Of a DNA stretch of 64,000 bases, positions 46,053 to 55,193 are shown piece by piece (within the stretch, counting starts at the first letter, position 1; each line of letters begins with the position of its first letter). Below the pieces are notes generated by a model. That model was not told the DNA's origin. It made no database searches and worked only from the letters and a program-made list of their open reading frames with translations. The DNA lies in the NCBI RefSeq assembly GCF_016756495.1, contig NZ_AP023243.1:1726001-1790000 (forward strand), read 5' to 3'. The position numbers were made by a program, and so were the translations under genes. This DNA comes from Mesorhizobium sp. 113-3-3. GTDB taxonomy: Bacteria > Pseudomonadota > Alphaproteobacteria > Rhizobiales > Rhizobiaceae.

Positions 46053-47918
46053 CTATCCTTTTGCGTCCAGCACTTCGCGCAGCTTGGCCTCCAGTTGCTC
46101 GATGGTGAACGGCTTGGCCAGGAAGTGCACGTCATGGTCGAGCACGCCGTTGTGGACGACGGCATTCCTGGTGAAACCGGTGGTGAAGACGACTTTCAGG
46201 CCGGGTTGGCGCGCGACCGCTTCCTCGGCGAGCTTGCGGCCGTTCATCGCCGGCATGACGATATCCGTGAAAAGCAGGGCGATGTCCGATGTAGTCGCCA
46301 GCTTCTGAAGGGCTTCCTGGCCACTTCCAACGTGGATGACCGTGTAGCCGAGTTCGCGCATGGCGTCTGTCGTGGAGGCCCGCACGCGGGCGTCGTCCTC
46401 GACGACGAGGATCGTTTCTGTGACCCTGGCCGTGCTCTTGCCGCGCCCGGCGGGTGCCGCCGGCTCCTCCGGTCCGAAAAACCGGGGTAAGTAAATCCTG
46501 ATCGTCGTGCCTTCGCCCGGTTCGGAGTAGATCTTGACGTGGCCGCCCGACTGCTTGACGAAGCCGAACACCTGGCTCAGCCCAAGCCCCGTGCCCTTGT
46601 TGACCGGCTTGGTCGTGAAGAAGGGTTCGAAGGCCTTGCCGATGACCTCCGGCGACATGCCGGTACCGGTGTCGGTGACCGCGATCATCACATATTGGCC
46701 TGGCGTGACTTCGGCATGCGTCGCGGCGTAGGCCTCGTCGAGGTGGCTGTTGGCGGTCTCGATGGTCAACTTTCCGTCATTGTCCATGGCGTCGCGGGCA
46801 TTGACGGCCAGGTTGAGGATCGCGTTCTCGATCTGGCTGGGGTCGGCGTGGGTTTTCCACAGGCCACCCGCCAGCACGGTTTCGATGCGGATGCCTTCGC
46901 CCAGCGCACGGTGCAGAAGGTCGGACATGCCGGTGACCAGCCGGTTGGTGTCGACAACCTGCGGCGCCAGCGGCTGCAGACGGGAGAAGGCAAGCAGCCG
47001 GGAGGTCAAATTGGCGGCACGGCTGGCCGCATCCGTCGCGGCCTCGATGAATTTCTCGATGTCATTCTCGCCGCGCTTCAACTTGCGCTGGGCAAGGTTC
47101 ATGGCGCTGAGGATGACCGCCAGCATGTTGTTGAAATCGTGGGCGATGCCGCCGGTCAGTTGGCCGACCGCCTCCATTTTCTGCATCTGGCGGATCTGGG
47201 ATTCGGCCTTCTCGCGCGTATCGATCTCGTTGCCGAGCTCGATGTTCTTGCGCATCAACTCTTCCTGCGCGGTGGCAATCTCGCGGAAGCGGCGGCGGGA
47301 TTGCCGGATCGTGTAGGCGCCGAGCAGGAAGATCGCGATGAGAGCCGCAAGCGAACCGACGCGCAGCCAGGCCTCTACCTGGTCCGTGCGATCGTCGCGC
47401 GCGGCAATGTCGGCGGCGCCGATGCGCCGGATCGTATCGACGCTGGCGCGGATATCGTCCATGGCGGCCTTGCCCTGACCGCTGCGGACAAGTTCCAGCG
47501 CTTTTGCCGCATCGCCCTTGTCGTAGAGGGCGATCGTCACGGCGAGTTCAGCCTGTTTTTGTGAAAGCGCGTCCTTGATGTGGCTGACCTGTTGGGTGAG
47601 CTGATCGTTGGCCGGTGTCATGGCTTCGATGCGGGCAATCTGCCCAGGAATTGCCCCGACAGCCTTCTGGTACGGTTCGAGGTAGGATTTCTCGCCGGTC
47701 AGCAGGTAACCACGCTGTCCAGCCTCGGCATCCTGCGCGAGGGAGAGCAGTCCGGAAAGCTGTTGCTGGTATTCGATTGTCTCGCGCGCGGCGGCACGGT
47801 TGGCCCTTTGTCCCTCGACGAGCAGGGCGCGGGCGCCGACGATCAGCGCCAGCACGGCGAAGCCGGCGACAAGCGGTAGCGACTGCAATCGCATGGCGCG
47901 CCGAAGACGAGCAATCAT
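46053..47918 (-). CDS. CHASE3 hybrid sensor histidine kinase / response regulator
   Basis: 621 residues. Helix at about 15-35; CHASE3 extracytoplasmic sensor at about 38-180 (AETIEYQQ-like start and AQDAEAGQRGYLLTGEKSYLEPY); second helix at 187-205; coiled linker to about 245; HisKA with phospho-acceptor His260 in GGIAHDFNNML; HATPase with N-box NLAVNARDAM, DTGTGM and GTGLGLSQ; and a C-terminal receiver domain with Asp552 in FTDIVMP and Lys602 in AKPF. It can autophosphorylate and relay to its own receiver. No output gene is adjacent, so the target is unknown. Confidence 0.92.
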   Translation of the reverse strand: MIARLRRAMRLQSLPLVAGFAVLALIVGARALLVEGQRANRAAARETIEYQQQLSGLLSLAQDAEAGQRGYLLTGEKSYLEPYQKAVGAIPGQIARIEAMTPANDQLTQQVSHIKDALSQKQAELAVTIALYDKGDAAKALELVRSGQGKAAMDDIRASVDTIRRIGAADIAARDDRTDQVEAWLRVGSLAALIAIFLLGAYTIRQSRRRFREIATAQEELMRKNIELGNEIDTREKAESQIRQMQKMEAVGQLTGGIAHDFNNMLAVILSAMNLAQRKLKRGENDIEKFIEAATDAASRAANLTSRLLAFSRLQPLAPQVVDTNRLVTGMSDLLHRALGEGIRIETVLAGGLWKTHADPSQIENAILNLAVNARDAMDNDGKLTIETANSHLDEAYAATHAEVTPGQYVMIAVTDTGTGMSPEVIGKAFEPFFTTKPVNKGTGLGLSQVFGFVKQSGGHVKIYSEPGEGTTIRIYLPRFFGPEEPAAPAGRGKSTARVTETILVVEDDARVRASTTDAMRELGYTVIHVGSGQEALQKLATTSDIALLFTDIVMPAMNGRKLAEEAVARQPGLKVVFTTGFTRNAVVHNGVLDHDVHFLAKPFTIEQLEAKLREVLDAKG

Positions 47919-48139
47919 CTGTTATGCCGAACCAAAAGGAATTCCCCGCGGGAAGCATTTGGTAGGCGGCGCCGGCCGGGAAGGCAATATGCCTCTGCTT
48001 GAAGCCGGCAATGCGCCGCCAGCCTTGCGAAACCCAAAGCATTTGGCTAAGGAGGCCGCGCATTCAGCGGCCGGCGCCAGCCGGGCGCTTTCCTTCGTTT
48101 CGGCTCCAGGCCGGCTTCAGTCAAAGGCATTTCGCTTCC

Positions 48140-49393
48140 ATGGCGCGTATCGTGATGAAATTCGGCGGAACCTCCGTCGCCGACATCGCCCGCATCCGCA
48201 ATGTGGCGCGTCACGTCAAACGCGAGGTCGACGCCGGCCATGAAGTGGCGGTGGTGGTTTCGGCGATGGCCGGCAAGACCAACGAACTGGTCGGCTGGAC
48301 GCGCGAGGCCTCGCCGATGCACGACGCGCGCGAATATGACGCCGTCGTCGCTTCCGGTGAACAGGTCACGGCCGGCCTGCTGGCCATCACCTTGCAGAAC
48401 ATGGGTGTGCATGCCCGCTCCTGGCAGGGCTGGCAGATCCCGATCAAGACCGACAACGCGCATGGCGCGGCGCGCATCCTCGACATCGACGGCGCCTTCC
48501 TGATCAAGCGCTTCGGCGAGGGCCAGGTGGCCGTCATCGCCGGCTTCCAGGGCATCGGGCCGGACAATCGCATCGCGACCCTCGGCCGCGGCGGCTCCGA
48601 CACCAGCGCGGTCGCCATCGCAGCGGCGGTCAAGGCCGACCGCTGCGACATCTACACCGACGTCGACGGGGTCTACACCACCGACCCGCGCATCGAGCCC
48701 AAGGCGCGGCGGCTGGCCAAGATCTCCTTCGAGGAAATGCTTGAAATGGCCTCGCTCGGCGCCAAGGTTCTGCAGGTGCGTTCGGTCGAGCTTGCCATGG
48801 TGCACAAGGTGCGTACCTTCGTGCGGTCGTCCTTCGACGATCCCGACGCGCCCGGAATGGGGGATTTGCTCAATCCTCCGGGAACGCTCATTTGCGACGA
48901 GGAAGAGATCGTGGAACAGCAGGTCGTCACCGGAATTGCCTACGCCAAGGACGAGGCCCAGATTTCGCTGCGCCGCGTCGGCGACCGCCCTGGCGTTGCC
49001 GCCGGCATTTTCGGGCCGCTGGCCGAGGCCAACATCAATGTCGACATGATCGTCCAGAACATTTCCGAGGACGGCAAGTTCACCGACATGACCTTCACCG
49101 TCCCTTCCGGCGACGTCGACAAGGCGCTGGCCGTGCTCGACCGGCTGAAGGCCGAGGTCGGCTATGATGTCGTGCAGTCGGAAGCCGGCATGTCGAAGGT
49201 CTCGGTCATCGGCATCGGCATGAGGAGCCACGCCGGTGTCGCCGCCACCGCCTTCAAGGCACTGGCCGACAAGGCGATCAATATCCGCGCCATCACCACC
49301 TCCGAGATCAAGATTTCGATACTGATCGACGGTCCGTACACCGAACTTGCGGTTCGCACTTTGCATTCCGTCTACGGTCTGGATAAGCAGTAG
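48140..49393 (+). CDS. lysC: aspartate kinase
   Basis: Phosphorylates aspartate in the first step to Lys, Met and Thr. 417 residues from the ATG at 48140. Catalytic N-terminal domain begins MARIVMKFGGTSVAD with the KFGGTS motif, then LGRGGSDTSAVAIAAA; the C-terminal half has two ACT domains (about 265-410) with GDRPGVAAGIFGPLAEANINVDMIVQN and VSVIGIGMRSHAGVAATAF for feedback control. Upstream (47919-48139) no lysine riboswitch is visible, only small hairpins such as GGCCGC/GCGGCC at 48054-48072. Next gene is ptsP, 81 bases on. Confidence 0.96.
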   Translation: MARIVMKFGGTSVADIARIRNVARHVKREVDAGHEVAVVVSAMAGKTNELVGWTREASPMHDAREYDAVVASGEQVTAGLLAITLQNMGVHARSWQGWQIPIKTDNAHGAARILDIDGAFLIKRFGEGQVAVIAGFQGIGPDNRIATLGRGGSDTSAVAIAAAVKADRCDIYTDVDGVYTTDPRIEPKARRLAKISFEEMLEMASLGAKVLQVRSVELAMVHKVRTFVRSSFDDPDAPGMGDLLNPPGTLICDEEEIVEQQVVTGIAYAKDEAQISLRRVGDRPGVAAGIFGPLAEANINVDMIVQNISEDGKFTDMTFTVPSGDVDKALAVLDRLKAEVGYDVVQSEAGMSKVSVIGIGMRSHAGVAATAFKALADKAINIRAITTSEIKISILIDGPYTELAVRTLHSVYGLDKQ

Positions 49394-49474
49394 CAAGACT
49401 GAATCAGTTGTTGCGCGCATGCCGGCAGCGGCGGAAACTGCGCCGGCAAGTGTTTCATTGGAGAAGAAGCCGCG

Positions 49475-51745
49475 ATGCGTGACCAGGCCAGTGGCCCGCG
49501 CGTTTTGCTGAAACGGCTCCGCGAGCTCATGCAAGAGCCGCTGGAGCCGCAGGAGCGGCTTGACCGGATCGTGCGCGATATCGCCTCCAACATGGTCGCG
49601 GAAGTGTGCTCGCTCTATGTGCTGCGCGCCGATTCGGTGCTTGAGCTCTACGCCACCGAGGGTCTGAACCCGAACGCCGTCCACCTGGCGCAACTGCGGC
49701 TCGGGCAAGGCCTGGTCGGCACCATCGCCGCCAGCGCGCGGCCGCTCAACCTCTCCAACGCGCAGGAACATCCGGCCTTCGCCTACCTGCCGGAGACCGG
49801 GGAAGAGATCTACAATTCCTTCCTCGGCGTGCCGGTGCTCAGGGCAGGGCGCACGCTGGGCGTCCTGGTCGTGCAGAACAAGACCATGCGCCATTATCGC
49901 GACGACGAGGTCGAGGCGCTGGAAACCACGGCGATGGTCATCGCCGAGATGATCGCCACCGGCGATCTGGCGCGGCTGACCCGGCCTGGGCTGGAACTCG
50001 ACCTGCGCCGGCCGGTCAGCTTCACTGGCCTGTCCTTCAACGACGGCGTCGGACTTGGCCATGTCGTGCTGCACGAGCCGCGCATCGTCGTCACCAATTT
50101 GTTCAACGAGGACAGCGAGGAAGAGGTCAGGCGTCTCGAGACCTCGCTCGGTTCGCTGCGGCTGTCCATCGACGACATGCTGGAGCGTCGTGACGTCGCG
50201 TTCGAGGGCGAGCACCGCCAGGTGCTGGAAGCCTACCGCATGTTCGCCAATGACCGTGGCTGGGTGCGGCGCCTGGAAGAGGCGATCCGCAACGGCCTGA
50301 CGGCCGAAGCGGCAGTGGAAAAGGTGCAGAGCGACATGCGCGCGCGCATGCTGCACATGACCGATCCCTATCTGCGCGAGCGGATGAGCGATTTCGACGA
50401 TCTTGCCAACCGGCTCTTGCGCCAGCTGATGGGGCGCGGACCGGAAGATGTCGCGGCCTCGCTGCCGAAGGACGCCATCATCGTCGCCCGCTCGATGGGC
50501 GCGGCCGAGCTGCTCGACTATCCCCGCGACAAGCTGCGCGGGCTGGTTCTCGAGGACGGTGCTGCCACCAGCCACGTCGTCATCGTTGCGCGCGCCATGG
50601 GCATTCCGGTCGCCGGCCAGATGAAGGGCGCCGTTTCCATGGCGGAAAACGGCGATGCCATCATCGTCGACGGCGAGGAAGGCACGATCCATCTGCGACC
50701 GCAGTCAGATCTCGAAGCCGCCTATGCCGAAAAGGTGCGGTTCCGCGCGCGCCGGCAAGAGGTTTACCGCGAGCTGCGCAAGAAGCCGTCGACGACCCGG
50801 GACGGCGTCCAGGTCGATCTCCTGATGAATGCCGGGCTTGCCGTCGACCTGCCGCAGCTCGCCGAGGCGGGTGCGGCCGGCATCGGCCTGTTCCGCACCG
50901 AACTGCAGTTCATGGTCGCCTCGACCTTTCCGCGCGCCGAGGCGCAGGAGAAGCTCTATCGTGACGTGCTGGAGGCGGCGCGCGGCAAGCCGGTCACCTT
51001 CCGCACCATCGACATCGGCGGCGACAAGGTGCTGCCCTACTTCAAGGGCGCCATCCAGGAAGAAAACCCGGCGCTCGGCTGGCGAGCGATCCGCCTGACA
51101 CTCGACCGGCCGGGATTGCTGCGCACCCAGATACGCGCCTTGCTGAAGGCCAGCGGCGGGCGTGAGCTCAAGCTGATGCTGCCGATGGTGACCGAACTCG
51201 GCGAGATCGCCCAGGCGCGCGAGATCATCGACCGCGAGGTGCGGCATCTCTCGCGCTTTGCCCACCATCTGCCGACCAGCCTCAAGCTGGGCGCGATGCT
51301 CGAAGTGCCGTCGCTGCTGTTCCAGCTCGACGAATTGATGAAGGCGGTCGATTTCGTCTCTGTCGGGTCGAACGATCTGTTCCAGTTCGTCATGGCAGTC
51401 GACCGCGGCAACACGCAACTGGCCAACCGCTTCGACACGCTGTCGGCGCCGTTCCTGCGCGTGCTCAAGCAGATCGCCGATGCCGGCATCCGCAACCATA
51501 CGCCGGTGACGCTGTGCGGCGAACTTGCCGGCAAGCCGATCTCGGCAATGGCGCTGATCGGTCTCGGCTTCCGTTCGATCTCGATGTCGCCGGCCTCGAT
51601 CGGCCCGGTCAAGGCGATGCTGACGGAACTGCCTCTGGATGAGCTGACGGCGTTCTTCGACGACAATCTGATGGCGCCGGCGCAGGGGCTGCCGATGCGG
51701 GCGCTGCTGCAGGCCTTCGCCGACGACCGCTCGATCCCGTTGTAG
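49475..51745 (+). CDS. ptsP: PEP-protein phosphotransferase EI-Ntr
   Basis: Starts the nitrogen-related PTS phosphorelay by taking phosphate from phosphoenolpyruvate. 756 residues. N-terminal GAF domain (about 20-160); PEP-utiliser N-terminal and swivelling domain with phospho-acceptor His367 in [22 protein letters not shown]-terminal PEP-binding barrel with [27 protein letters not shown] and [17 protein letters not shown]. The GAF domain marks EI-Ntr rather than sugar-type EI. In the conserved order lysC-ptsP-prfA-prmC; phosphocarrier NPr and EIIA-Ntr are not here. Confidence 0.95.
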   Translation: MRDQASGPRVLLKRLRELMQEPLEPQERLDRIVRDIASNMVAEVCSLYVLRADSVLELYATEGLNPNAVHLAQLRLGQGLVGTIAASARPLNLSNAQEHPAFAYLPETGEEIYNSFLGVPVLRAGRTLGVLVVQNKTMRHYRDDEVEALETTAMVIAEMIATGDLARLTRPGLELDLRRPVSFTGLSFNDGVGLGHVVLHEPRIVVTNLFNEDSEEEVRRLETSLGSLRLSIDDMLERRDVAFEGEHRQVLEAYRMFANDRGWVRRLEEAIRNGLTAEAAVEKVQSDMRARMLHMTDPYLRERMSDFDDLANRLLRQLMGRGPEDVAASLPKDAIIVARSMGAAELLDYPRDKLRGLVLEDGAATSHVVIVARAMGIPVAGQMKGAVSMAENGDAIIVDGEEGTIHLRPQSDLEAAYAEKVRFRARRQEVYRELRKKPSTTRDGVQVDLLMNAGLAVDLPQLAEAGAAGIGLFRTELQFMVASTFPRAEAQEKLYRDVLEAARGKPVTFRTIDIGGDKVLPYFKGAIQEENPALGWRAIRLTLDRPGLLRTQIRALLKASGGRELKLMLPMVTELGEIAQAREIIDREVRHLSRFAHHLPTSLKLGAMLEVPSLLFQLDELMKAVDFVSVGSNDLFQFVMAVDRGNTQLANRFDTLSAPFLRVLKQIADAGIRNHTPVTLCGELAGKPISAMALIGLGFRSISMSPASIGPVKAMLTELPLDELTAFFDDNLMAPAQGLPMRALLQAFADDRSIPL

Positions 51746-51755
51746 CGCCCCCATC

Positions 51756-52835
51756 ATGGTCAATCTGCCCCGCGATCGTATGGATCAAGTCGTCAAGCGT
51801 TTCGAGATGCTCGAAGCGCAGATGTCGGCCGGCCCGGCGCCGGATGCCTATGTGAAGATGGCATCGGAATATGCCGAGTTGCAGGACATGGTGGCCAAGG
51901 TCAGGGAATTGCGCTCGGCCGAGCATGAGCAGGCCGACCTCGAAGCGATGCTCGCCGACAAGGGCACCGACGCCGAGATGCGGGCGCTCGCCGAAGCGGA
52001 TCTGCCCGGCGTGGAGGAGCGCATCGAGGCACTGCAGAAGGATATCCAGATCCTGCTGCTGCCCAAGGATGCCGCTGACGACAAGAACGCCATCCTGGAA
52101 ATCCGTGCCGGCACCGGCGGCGATGAAGCAGCCCTTTTCGCCGGCGACCTGTTTCGCATGTATGAGCGCTATGCCGCCCAACGCGGCTGGCGGTTCGAGA
52201 CGGTGTCGGCCAGCGACGGCGATGCCGGCGGGTTCAAGGAAATCATCGCCACCGTCTCGGGGAAGGGCGTTTTCGCCCATCTGAAATTCGAATCCGGGGT
52301 GCATCGCGTCCAGCGCGTGCCGGCGACCGAAGCCAGCGGGCGTATCCACACCTCCGCCGCGACCGTCGCCGTGCTGCCGGAAGCGGAAGAGGTCGACATC
52401 GACATCCGCGCCGAAGACATCCGCATCGACACGATGCGCGCCTCGGGTTCCGGCGGCCAGCACGTCAACACCACCGATTCGGCGGTGCGCATCACCCATT
52501 TGCCGACCGGCATCATGGTGGTGCAGGCGGAAAAGTCGCAGCACCAGAACCGGGCGAAGGCCATGCAGATCCTGCGCGCCCGGCTCTACGATCTGGAGCG
52601 CAGCAAGGCGGACGAGGAGCGTTCCGAATCGCGCAAGTCGCAAGTCGGCTCCGGTGACCGCTCGGAGCGCATCCGCACCTATAATTTCCCGCAAGGCCGC
52701 GTCACCGACCATCGCATCAACCTCACGCTCTACAAGCTTGACAGGGTGATGATGGGCGAGCTCGACGAGATCGTCGACGCGCTGATCGCCGATCACCAGT
52801 CGAAGCTGCTGGCCGATATCGGCCTTGATGGCTGA
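51756..52835 (+). CDS. prfA: peptide chain release factor 1
   Basis: Ends translation at UAA and UAG. 359 residues. GGQ motif at 233-235 in [16 protein letters not shown]; the codon-recognition PxT-type region is around PATEASGR; the N-terminal coiled region follows the start. Starts 10 bases after ptsP. It overlaps prmC by 8 bases, and that enzyme methylates Gln235, so the pair is functionally linked. Confidence 0.97.
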   Translation: MVNLPRDRMDQVVKRFEMLEAQMSAGPAPDAYVKMASEYAELQDMVAKVRELRSAEHEQADLEAMLADKGTDAEMRALAEADLPGVEERIEALQKDIQILLLPKDAADDKNAILEIRAGTGGDEAALFAGDLFRMYERYAAQRGWRFETVSASDGDAGGFKEIIATVSGKGVFAHLKFESGVHRVQRVPATEASGRIHTSAATVAVLPEAEEVDIDIRAEDIRIDTMRASGSGGQHVNTTDSAVRITHLPTGIMVVQAEKSQHQNRAKAMQILRARLYDLERSKADEERSESRKSQVGSGDRSERIRTYNFPQGRVTDHRINLTLYKLDRVMMGELDEIVDALIADHQSKLLADIGLDG

Positions 52836-53700
52836 CCCTCTGCCCGAGGCGCTGGAGCCGCTGCTGCGGGAGGCGCGGGCCAGGCTTGCGGCGGCCGGGG
52901 TCGACGATCCGGCGCTCGACGGGCGGCTGATCGTCGAACATTTTTCCGGCACGACGCGCACGCAGGCCATCGTCGACCCCCAATGCTCGATCGACAAGAA
53001 CGCCATCGCCGCGATCGATGCAGCCCTGAGGCGCCGGGCCGCCGGCGAACCGGTGCACCGCATCCTCGGTTACCGCGAATTCTACGGTTTGCGCCTGTCG
53101 CTGTCGCCGGAAACGCTTGAGCCGAGGCCGGATACCGAAACGCTGGTCGAGGCAGTGCTGCCTTTCGTCAAGGCAACGGCCGCGCGGGAAGGCGCCTGCC
53201 GCATCCTGGATCTCGGCACCGGGACGGGCGCCATTGCGCTCGCGCTGCTCAGTGCCGTACCGGCCGCGACCGCCACCGGTGTCGACATTTCCGCCGGAGC
53301 GCTGGCGACGGCGGCCCGCAATGCCGGGCAGCTCGGGCTCGGCGGCCGGTTTATGGCGGTGCAGTCGGACTGGTTCGAAAAAGTTTCCGGCCGATACCAT
53401 GTAATTGCCGCAAACCCTCCCTATATACCCTCACGAGACATTGGAAATCTGCAGGACGAGGTCCGCGATTTCGACCCACGCTTGGCCCTGGATGGCGGCG
53501 TGGATGGGCTGAACCCCTACAGGATCATAGCCGCCGAGGCGGCAAGGTTTCTTGAAGCCGAAAGCAGAATTGTGGTCGAGATCGGCCACACGCAGCGCAA
53601 TGAGGTTACGGATATATTCGAGGCGGCTGGTTATGCCGCGACTGCTGCTTTGCATGATCTCGGCGGAAACGACAGGGTTCTTGTCTTTCAATGGGGATAA
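52828..53700 (+). CDS. prmC: release factor glutamine methyltransferase PrmC
   Basis: N5-methylates the Gln of the GGQ motif in release factors. 290 residues. Substrate-binding N-terminal helix bundle; SAM motif [18 protein letters not shown]; catalytic NPPY at 196-199 in [11 protein letters not shown], and a following [13 protein letters not shown] at 52828 lies within the prfA 3' end, giving coupling. Length and motifs are those of HemK-type PrmC. Confidence 0.95.
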   Translation: MADPLPEALEPLLREARARLAAAGVDDPALDGRLIVEHFSGTTRTQAIVDPQCSIDKNAIAAIDAALRRRAAGEPVHRILGYREFYGLRLSLSPETLEPRPDTETLVEAVLPFVKATAAREGACRILDLGTGTGAIALALLSAVPAATATGVDISAGALATAARNAGQLGLGGRFMAVQSDWFEKVSGRYHVIAANPPYIPSRDIGNLQDEVRDFDPRLALDGGVDGLNPYRIIAAEAARFLEAESRIVVEIGHTQRNEVTDIFEAAGYAATAALHDLGGNDRVLVFQWG

Positions 53701-54010
53701 GCCTTGACGCAGTGCGAAAAAACCGCTTGGCAATACCCGGGAATGCGGCTAGGGTCGCCTCAACCGGATGAGACGAAGCAGGCAGTGCTCTTAGCGATTC
53801 GGTCCTCCTTGGAAATAGCTGCCTTCTTGCGCAAACGACGCCCAAGCTTCGTGCGGGAATCGTCCGGCAAGTGATGTAACCGGAACAGGATGGCACGTGG
53901 CGCCAACGCAATTGATGCGGGCGAACGCCGGTGAAGAAACGAAACGGCTGGCTGCATGAGCGCCTCCGTTCGTAACGAGTTTTCGAAAATTTCAAGATGA
54001 AGAGAGTCGA
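53701..54010. other. 310-base gap upstream of the DUF4167 gene
   Basis: No convincing gene on either strand. It contains a TTTTCGAAAA palindrome (53980-53989) near the DUF4167 start, which has GAAGAGAG as a ribosome site, and a small TCCGG/CCGGA hairpin around 53859. It should hold the DUF4167 promoter; a small RNA is possible but not shown. Confidence 0.4.
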
Positions 54011-54973
54011 ATGAGGCCACAACAGCAGAACAGGCGCATGCGCGGTCGCAACAACAATGGCGGCGGCGGTGGCAACAACAATAACAACAACAACCGCAAG
54101 GGCCCGAATCCCCTGACGCGCAACTACGAGAGCAACGGTCCGGATGTGAAAATCCGTGGATCAGCTCAGCAGATCGCCGAGAAGTACGCCACCCTGGCCC
54201 GTGACGCGCAAAGCTCCGGCGACCGCGTCATGGCGGAGAACTACCTCCAGCACGCCGAACACTACAATCGCATCATTGCCGCCGCCCAGGCGCAGATGCC
54301 GATCCAGAACGTCCAGCAGAACCGTGACGATTTCGACGATGACGGCGATGAAGATCGCGACGATTTCGACAATGCCGGCAATAATGGAGCCGGCAATGGC
54401 GGCAACACCGTTTCCGATCCGCAAATTCCTGTCATCAACCACGGCGCCGGTCCGCAGCCGGTGATCGAAGGCATGCCGGCCGAGGTCGCGCTGAACCGGG
54501 AAGGCCGCGATAATCGCGACAATGGCGGGCGCGACAATAACGGGCGCAACAATGGTGGCCGCGACAACAATGGCGGGCGCCACCGCGATCGCCGTCCCAA
54601 TGGCGGCTATGGTCAGAATGGCCAGCGTGACTACGCTTCGTCGACCGAGCAGGGCGGCCAGCAGCAGCGCAACGAGGCTCCGGCTCAGGCGGAGTTCCAG
54701 GTCGAGTCCGGCTCGCCGGCCGAGACCGTTGCCGCAGCCGAGCCGGCTCCGCTGTTCGAGAGTTTTTCGCCGGCGGCTCTTGCCGCCCAGGCCGAGCTCA
54801 ACGAGGCGGCCGCCGAGAGCGGTGCTGCCCGTCGTCCGCGCCGTCCGCGCCGTCCGCGCACCAATGCCGACCAGGTCGACAGCGGTGGCGACAATGCGAA
54901 TGCCGGCGAGGTGGCCTCGGCCCCGGCCGACAGCGGCAATGCCGAGCCGGTGATCGTCGACATCGACAACTGA
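54011..54973 (+). CDS. DUF4167 family protein, Asn/Gly-rich
   Basis: 320 residues, conserved in alphaproteobacteria beside prfA-prmC. N-terminal Gly/Asn/Arg-rich tract (about 9-30), then the conserved DUF4167 core (about 35-95) with GPDVKIRGSAQQIAEKYATLARDAQSSGDRVMAENYLQHAEHYNRIIA. A middle Asn/Gly/Arg-rich repeat region (about 160-200, DNNGRNNGGRDNNGG pattern, encoded by degenerate tandem repeats at 54510-54590) and a C-terminal acidic and Arg/Pro-rich tail follow. The basic low-complexity parts suggest RNA or nucleic-acid binding; no function is proven. A terminator follows. Confidence 0.85.
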   Translation: MRPQQQNRRMRGRNNNGGGGGNNNNNNNRKGPNPLTRNYESNGPDVKIRGSAQQIAEKYATLARDAQSSGDRVMAENYLQHAEHYNRIIAAAQAQMPIQNVQQNRDDFDDDGDEDRDDFDNAGNNGAGNGGNTVSDPQIPVINHGAGPQPVIEGMPAEVALNREGRDNRDNGGRDNNGRNNGGRDNNGGRHRDRRPNGGYGQNGQRDYASSTEQGGQQQRNEAPAQAEFQVESGSPAETVAAAEPAPLFESFSPAALAAQAELNEAAAESGAARRPRRPRRPRTNADQVDSGGDNANAGEVASAPADSGNAEPVIVDIDN

Positions 54974-54996
54974 TCGAACGGCATTTCAAGACGTTT

Positions 54997-55024
54997 AACG
55001 GCGGGGAGAAATCTCCGCCGTTTT
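54997..55024 (+). terminator. terminator after DUF4167
   Basis: AACGGCGG and AGA pair with TCT and CCGCCGTT with two bulged Gs in the left arm, followed by TTTT. It lies 24 bases after the stop. Confidence 0.8.
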
Positions 55025-55071
55025 CGTTTCGGCTGACGTGGAATATTATGCATTGACCGATATCAATGCGT

Positions 55072-55100
55072 CTTGAGACGGCATGGTCCATGCACCATAT
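55072..55100 (+). promoter_or_regulatory. candidate RpoH heat-shock promoter for clpB
   Basis: CTTGAG (55072-55077), a 17-base spacer, CCATAT (55095-55100). This matches the alphaproteobacterial sigma-32 pattern (CTTG, about 17, CCATAT). It would start transcription about 85-90 bases before the clpB ATG. Confidence 0.75.
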
Positions 55101-55193
55101 CTGCGCTGAACAGGACCTGGCTCTAATGGGCGGGTCCGTCACCGCAATCTGATCCGGTGCCGCAAAGCGGGCCGGTGATGGAAGGAGACAGAT

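Noticed and set aside
47919..48139. Lysine riboswitch before lysC
   Set aside because: The leader has only short local hairpins and none of the multi-helix junction layout. Alphaproteobacteria rarely use it for lysC.
48047..50692. 881-codon minus-strand frame opposite lysC and ptsP
   Set aside because: Antisense to two well-recognised genes; composition is His/Asp/Gly-rich with no motif.
53606..54022. Minus-strand 138-codon frame upstream of DUF4167
   Set aside because: Cys/Arg/Pro-rich, overlaps the prmC 3' end and has no recognisable motif.
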